A stretch of 64,000 nucleotides of DNA, taken from positions 310,001 to 374,000 of the forward strand of contig CABIZB010000002.1 of NCBI GenBank assembly GCA_902363145.1. Direction: 5' to 3'. The notes under the pieces were generated by a model. It was not told where the DNA came from. It was given only the letters and a program-made list of their open reading frames with translations, and made no database searches. How positions within the stretch are numbered: the first letter of the stretch is position 1; each line of letters begins with the position of its first letter. Positions 59,812 through 64,000 of the stretch are shown here, one piece after another. Source of the DNA: Oscillospiraceae bacterium (GTDB lineage Bacteria > Bacillota > Clostridia > Oscillospirales > Ruminococcaceae). The translations under genes and the position numbers were made by a program.

Positions 59812-61554
59812 TTATTCCATCTTATCAATAAATTCAAATCTGGGCTTGATGTTGCCGTGGTCATTTACGTCCTCAAGGAACATTTTGAGGGGGCGTACCC
59901 AGACCTTGGGCTTGTCGTATATCTGCATATACACTACCTGCTCTTCATAGGTCTCATGGTCATGAGCCACGTTCAGAACAACATAGTCGCCGCCCTTGAA
60001 ATGCTTGTAATGGCCGCCGATAACGATCTTCCTGCCCTCGGGTATTCCTGCGGAGGGTGTGCCCTTGGGAGCTTCCTCCTTTACAGGCGCAGGCTCTGCC
60101 TTTACCTGTTCAACAGGCTTTTCCTCAGCCTTGGGAGCCCGGATCGCAACAGGTGCGGGCTTTGCTTCCTCAGCCTTTGCAGCTTCTTCCTTTACGGGAG
60201 CGGGAGTATTTGCGTCAACAAGGATAACGGAATGGTTCTTGGGAACAGTTACCCTTGCGCAGCCGCCGCTTACATCGTAGTGCTTGCCTGTAAGGCGGTC
60301 TGCCAGACGGGCATAGTGAGTGCCAACGTTAAAGGTATAGTCTCCGTCGCTGATGTTAAGTCCGATATAGACCACCTGACCGTCCAGCTCACGCTGATAA
60401 AGGAAGGTCTGGTTTTTCAGCTCCAGCTTCTTGTAAGAGCCTGACTGTAGTGCGGGGAACTGGCTCCTGATAGCGCCCAGCTCGCAGATATGCTCGAAAA
60501 GGGTATCATCTCTGCCGGGGATATCGTCCAGCTCCAGGCAGGGACGGATAGCCATATCCGCATCTGCGCCATTGCCCTTTGCACCCTTGATGCCGAACTC
60601 ACTTCCGTAATAAACAGAGGGCACGCCGTACATGGTGTAAAGCAGAGTATAGCAGCAGTATATCCTGTCGTAATCTCTCAGATTGCTTGCCAGGCGGGCA
60701 ACGTCGTGGTTATCCACAAAGTTGTACATATAGATATTGCCGTACTGACCAAGCTGATATTCGATAGAATGTGCGATCTCAAAGTAGTTGCGGTCGTTGT
60801 GGGAGGAATAAATTCCCTTGTAGCACTGGTAATTGGTAACGCAGTCAAACATTTCGGGATTTGCCCAGCGGCGGTAGTCGCCGTGGATTATCTCGCCCAT
60901 GAGCCAGAAATCGGGCTTCATGCTTCTTGTAAAGCTATGTATGCGCTTGATAAAGTCATTGTCAAGGCAATCTGCGGCATCAAAGCGAATACCGTCGATA
61001 TCCCATGTTTCTATCCACATTTTGACAGCGTTCAGCAGATATTCAACGACCTCGTTGTTTCTCAGGTTCAGCTTTACCAGGTCATAGCAGTTGTTCCAGC
61101 CCTCGTACCAGAAGCCGTCGTTATAAGCGGTGTTGCCGCCGAAATTAAGGTTGCAGAACCAGCCACAATATCTTGAACGCTCACGGTTGAGCTTAACGTC
61201 CTTAAAAGCAAAATGCTCTCTTCCTACGTGGTTGAAAACGCCGTCAAGGATTATCTTTATGCCGTTTTCGTGGAGAGCCTTGCAGACTTCTGTGAAATCC
61301 TCGTTTGTGCCCAAACGTGCATCTATCTTGGTGTAGTCGGAGGTATCATAGCCATGAGCCGCAGACTCGAAAACAGGGCCGAGATAAACGGCATTTATGC
61401 TCATTGCCTTAAGGTGGGGTATCCACTCTATTATCTTCTTTATCCTGTGTACCTCGCCCGAGAACTCGTCACGGGTGCGCTCGCAGCCGCAGAAGCCCAG
61501 AGGGTAGATGTGATAAATAGCAGACTTTTTGATCCATTCGGGAGAATTTGACAT
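59812..61554 (-). CDS. GH13 alpha-amylase-family enzyme fused to DUF1653
   Basis: 580 residues from ATG 61554 (GAAAGGA upstream); the upstream in-frame ATG at 61635 lies inside the promoter. No signal peptide, so intracellular. GH13 barrel: DGVFNHVG (104-111), GIRFDAAD with nucleophile Asp192, LMGEIIHGD with acid/base Glu221 and NFVDNHD with Asp284. Residues about 445-510 are a Pro/Ala/Glu/Lys linker, and the last 70 form a DUF1653 domain (YKHFKGGDYVVLNVAHDHET, VWVRPLKMFLEDV, PRFEFI). It likely acts on maltodextrin or glycogen; the purpose of the DUF1653 end is unknown. Confidence 0.9.
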   Translation of the reverse strand: MSNSPEWIKKSAIYHIYPLGFCGCERTRDEFSGEVHRIKKIIEWIPHLKAMSINAVYLGPVFESAAHGYDTSDYTKIDARLGTNEDFTEVCKALHENGIKIILDGVFNHVGREHFAFKDVKLNRERSRYCGWFCNLNFGGNTAYNDGFWYEGWNNCYDLVKLNLRNNEVVEYLLNAVKMWIETWDIDGIRFDAADCLDNDFIKRIHSFTRSMKPDFWLMGEIIHGDYRRWANPEMFDCVTNYQCYKGIYSSHNDRNYFEIAHSIEYQLGQYGNIYMYNFVDNHDVARLASNLRDYDRIYCCYTLLYTMYGVPSVYYGSEFGIKGAKGNGADADMAIRPCLELDDIPGRDDTLFEHICELGAIRSQFPALQSGSYKKLELKNQTFLYQRELDGQVVYIGLNISDGDYTFNVGTHYARLADRLTGKHYDVSGGCARVTVPKNHSVILVDANTPAPVKEEAAKAEEAKPAPVAIRAPKAEEKPVEQVKAEPAPVKEEAPKGTPSAGIPEGRKIVIGGHYKHFKGGDYVVLNVAHDHETYEEQVVYMQIYDKPKVWVRPLKMFLEDVNDHGNIKPRFEFIDKME

Positions 61555-61621
61555 GATAATATCAGTCCTTTCAAATATAGGCTTGAAAGGAGACAGCCCG
61601 TCTCCTTTCTCATTCTTATAC

Positions 61622-61650
61622 ATTATATCACACAATCGTCATTTTGGCAA
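61622..61650 (-). promoter_or_regulatory. promoter of the GH13 gene
   Basis: On the minus strand: TTGCCA (61650-61645), a 17-bp spacer and TATAAT (61627-61622). Confidence 0.75.
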
Positions 61651-61790
61651 TAGCATATTTATACAAACTGCATAATGCACAACAATGTCAAAAAAATTTT
61701 GTTACCGCACATCCCCATTTCTGCGATTATAAGGCAGCATATGGGAAAATATAATAATTATGATAATACATTCTATGAAAGGAGATCTCC

Positions 61791-62864
61791 TTGAAACAGA
61801 ATATAAAAAAGTATTTTTTTCCCTGCCTGCTGCTGTTCCTTGCCCTGTGCCTGCTGCTGCGGCCCGAGCTGCTGTTGTCGCTGTGGCATAAGCTGTGGGG
61901 AGCGGCAGTGCCTGTTGTTCTGGGGATAATATTTGCGGCGGTCATTGACCCTGCCGTATGCACATTTGAAAAAGCGCTGGGCAGGCTGCTCAAAAAACCG
62001 TTAAAGGGCAATGGGGGGCGTTTTCTTTCCATAGCCCTTGTATATCTGCTGATAGCTGCGGTGTTCTCGGCGGTGGTGTGGATAGTCATTCCCCGCCTTA
62101 TAGACAGCGCCGCCCTTTTTGCAGGCAGCATTGACGGCTATTACCGTGACCTGCGGCTGCGGTATAACAGCTCTCAGGAAGCATCATGGCTCATAACATG
62201 GCTCGACAAGCTGCTGGACTATGCCTCCGACAAGCTCCCCGACCTTTTCGGCAGAACATTCAGCGCCACTGCCGATTTCCTGAAAAGTGCGGCAAATGTG
62301 CTGCTGGGGCTGGTGCTTTCCGTCTATTTTCTTGCAGGGAAAGAGCATATACTTGATTTTATCCGCAGCGGGGCAAGGTCGGCAATGTCCCCCAAAAGCT
62401 TCAGGAAAGCAGCACGGGTAATATCCGCCGTCAACTGCTCACTGGTGAACTTCATCAGCGGTCAGCTGACGGAAGCAGTGGTGCTGGGAACGCTCTGCTT
62501 CTGCGGAATGGTGGTGCTGGGCTTTGAATATCCCCTGCTCATAAGCACAATAATCGGCGTAACGGCGCTTATCCCCGTGGCAGGAGCGTTTATCGGAGCG
62601 ATACCCTCAGCTCTGGTGCTGTTTCTGGTAAAGCCCTCATCTGCACTGTGGTTCATCGTGTTCATAATCGTGCTCCAGCAGCTTGAAAATAACCTTATCT
62701 ATCCAAAAGTCGTGGGAAAAAGCGTGGGAATGCCATCGGTGCTCATACTCATCGCCATAATCGCAGGGGCGGAGCTGGGCGGTGCGGCAGGCATAATGCT
62801 GGGAATCCCTCTGCTATCGGCAGTGTATATGCTCATTAAGGAGAGCATTGAGGAAAAGGCTTAA
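61791..62864 (+). CDS. AI-2E/PerM-family membrane protein
   Basis: 357 residues from TTG 61791 (AAAGGAG eight bases upstream). Seven to eight membrane segments with a hydrophilic helical insert (YYRDLRLRYNSSQEASW...KLPDLFG, about 120-155), and the family tail LENNLIYPKVVGKSVGMPSVLILIAI near 300. Members were first linked with AI-2 export but many are Na+/H+ antiporters or permeases of unknown substrate; YtvI-like members occur in spore formers. Substrate cannot be named here. Confidence 0.88.
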   Translation: MKQNIKKYFFPCLLLFLALCLLLRPELLLSLWHKLWGAAVPVVLGIIFAAVIDPAVCTFEKALGRLLKKPLKGNGGRFLSIALVYLLIAAVFSAVVWIVIPRLIDSAALFAGSIDGYYRDLRLRYNSSQEASWLITWLDKLLDYASDKLPDLFGRTFSATADFLKSAANVLLGLVLSVYFLAGKEHILDFIRSGARSAMSPKSFRKAARVISAVNCSLVNFISGQLTEAVVLGTLCFCGMVVLGFEYPLLISTIIGVTALIPVAGAFIGAIPSALVLFLVKPSSALWFIVFIIVLQQLENNLIYPKVVGKSVGMPSVLILIAIIAGAELGGAAGIMLGIPLLSAVYMLIKESIEEKA

Positions 62865-62889
62865 CCGTGCTTTATCTTCTGCGGGATAA

Positions 62890-62918
62890 TTGACATTGCA
62901 AATCATAAATGTTATAAT
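62890..62918 (+). promoter_or_regulatory. promoter of the last lipoprotein gene
   Basis: TTGACA (62890-62895), a 17-bp spacer and TATAAT (62913-62918): full consensus. Confidence 0.9.
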
Positions 62919-62952
62919 ATTAAAAACAGCGTTTTCAAAAGGAGGCTGCCAT

Positions 62953-64000
62953 ATGAAAATAAAAACATCAATTATCACCGCACTGTGCCTTGCCCTCATG
63001 CTATCGGGCTGCGCAGGCAATAACGATTCCCCTGACGAAACATCAGAGACAACGGCAGCGGAAACAACCGTGCAGACATCTGACGAAACAGCGTCCGAAA
63101 CTGCCGTTTCGGAGGAAACCACCGCACCCGAAACAAAGTTCACCACAAGCAATAAACCAAGCGAAAACACTTGCCCAATCGAAGGTCAGTGGGTAATGAG
63201 CGGCGCAGAAGACGGCGCACATTTTACAGTTGACAGCAAATGGAACTACACCGCATATTATGACGGCGGCGCTGTGGAGTCACAGGGAACAGTGGCTTTT
63301 GACGGCAATACCTACACATTTTCCGATGAAAACGGCGAGTTTGCGTCATTCTTCCTCAGTTCCCCCACACGCCTGAGCATGAACAGCCGCCTGAATATAT
63401 CCTACCTGCGCATGGACAACGTTATGATGGGCATTCGTGACATCTGCGGCACATGGTACGAGGACGGAAACGCCGAAAACAATACCCTTACGCTTTACTC
63501 CAACGGCGACTGGGAATACACCGCCCCCGACGGAACCGTCACCGCAGAGGGAACATTCAACATCATAAGCGGCGATCCCTCGGATATTGCCGTTGAGCTT
63601 ACCGCAGACAATATCGCCGCAGACGTGTATCTGAACGATAGCGTTTTATCCGCAAGCATATTTGACGATACCCTCGGCGGGAAGCGTGAAGCACAGTTCA
63701 CCCGTGAATTTGACGAAAGCTCCGTTGATGTACCCGTGCTTATGAACGGCGTGCGCTACACAGGAATGACCCCGGAACGGAACGATTCGGGCTACAAGGG
63801 CGGATATTTCTACGCTGACAAGACCCAGGACGGGGCAACCGTTATATCAAACGTGTGCATCAATACTGCCGAACTTACGGGCGACAATGACGATGAGCTT
63901 ATGCTTGCCGCCGCAAAGGATATCAGCGGAAGCGAGTGCGAGGGCTATACAGCAGCGCTTGACGATACGCTTACCGCACATTTCGGCTATGATACATATA
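62953..64000 (+). CDS. lipoprotein, runs off right edge
   Basis: 349 codons open to the window end with no stop. ATG 62953 has AAAAGGAGG upstream. Lipobox LSGC with Cys21 after LCLALMLSG, then a Glu/Thr/Ser spacer to about residue 65. Two tandem beta-rich modules of about 70 residues follow, each starting with a GxW phrase (IEGQWVMSGAEDG and ICGTWYEDGNAEN) and containing DxxWxYTA (SKWNYTAYYDG, GDWEYTAPDG), like lipocalin-type small domains found in clostridial lipoproteins. The C-terminal part (SECEGYTAALDDT) is not recognised. Function unknown. Confidence 0.8.
   Translation, partial: MKIKTSIITALCLALMLSGCAGNNDSPDETSETTAAETTVQTSDETASETAVSEETTAPETKFTTSNKPSENTCPIEGQWVMSGAEDGAHFTVDSKWNYTAYYDGGAVESQGTVAFDGNTYTFSDENGEFASFFLSSPTRLSMNSRLNISYLRMDNVMMGIRDICGTWYEDGNAENNTLTLYSNGDWEYTAPDGTVTAEGTFNIISGDPSDIAVELTADNIAADVYLNDSVLSASIFDDTLGGKREAQFTREFDESSVDVPVLMNGVRYTGMTPERNDSGYKGGYFYADKTQDGATVISNVCINTAELTGDNDDELMLAAAKDISGSECEGYTAALDDTLTAHFGYDTY

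Overview
The window looks like a chromosomal stretch of a Gram-positive anaerobe of the Clostridia, most likely a Ruminococcus or close Oscillospiraceae relative. The evidence is GC content near 50%, strong AAAGGAGG-type ribosome sites with some TTG and GTG starts, sigma-A promoters with 17-bp spacing, a gerA-type spore germination operon, many Thr/Glu/Ser-rich lipoproteins, ackA, and Firmicutes gene orders (zapA next to a U32 gene; mltG next to a U32 gene; prfA next to tsaC). The species cannot be named from the sequence alone.

Layout. 1-7.6 kb: a YlbF-family end fragment, a YwqG-like gene, then a leftward envelope/division operon zapA - U32(DUF3656) - class B PBP - DUF6062. 8.0-9.4 kb: glyQS on its own strong promoter. 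9.6-14.6 kb: leftward housekeeping operon DUF951 - prfA - tsaC - coaE - lytic transglycosylase - M18 aminopeptidase. 14.8-17.8 kb: a large secreted transglutaminase-like protein with near-identical fibronectin III repeats. 17.9-27.2 kb: a compact leftward phage-derived cassette (zinc-binding small protein, TerS, TerL, portal, scaffold, capsid, connectors, tail/baseplate-like genes, holin, Xre regulator). It lacks integrase, replication, tape-measure and endolysin genes. 27.6-33.1 kb: leftward tmk - DUF2156 - DJ-1 - formate-THF cycloligase - mltG - U32. 33.3-38.2 kb: EpsG-like membrane protein, a deacetylase lipoprotein with a dead SGNH domain, and a PfkB sugar kinase. 38.4-42.1 kb: gerAA-gerAB-gerAC and tRNA-Pro(CGG). 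42.6-47.9 kb: LacI-sensor/GGDEF protein, small lipoprotein, acidic membrane peptide, ackA, HD hydrolase. 48.2-56.6 kb: a CNNM/CorC transporter-like protein followed by five tandem paralogous transglutaminase-like lipoproteins. 57.5-64 kb: PilC/GspF-like protein, another transglutaminase lipoprotein, a GH13 amylase fused to DUF1653, an AI-2E-family permease and a truncated lipoprotein.

Two layers of repeats run through the intergenic regions. One is a MITE family with TA target duplications: two 154-bp copies, three 95-96-bp copies and several terminal remnants. Its ends repeatedly form the stop codon, or abut the stop codon, of neighbouring genes. The other is a dispersed element of about 300 bp with a hairpin showing compensatory base changes (36.9-37.2 and 57.1-57.4 kb), with fragments at 35.1 and 56.7 kb.

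The best candidates for something undescribed are the array of five (seven counting dispersed homologues) transglutaminase-like exported proteins, the minimal capsid-packaging cassette, and the two repeat families. No CRISPR array, no transposase gene and no rRNA were found.
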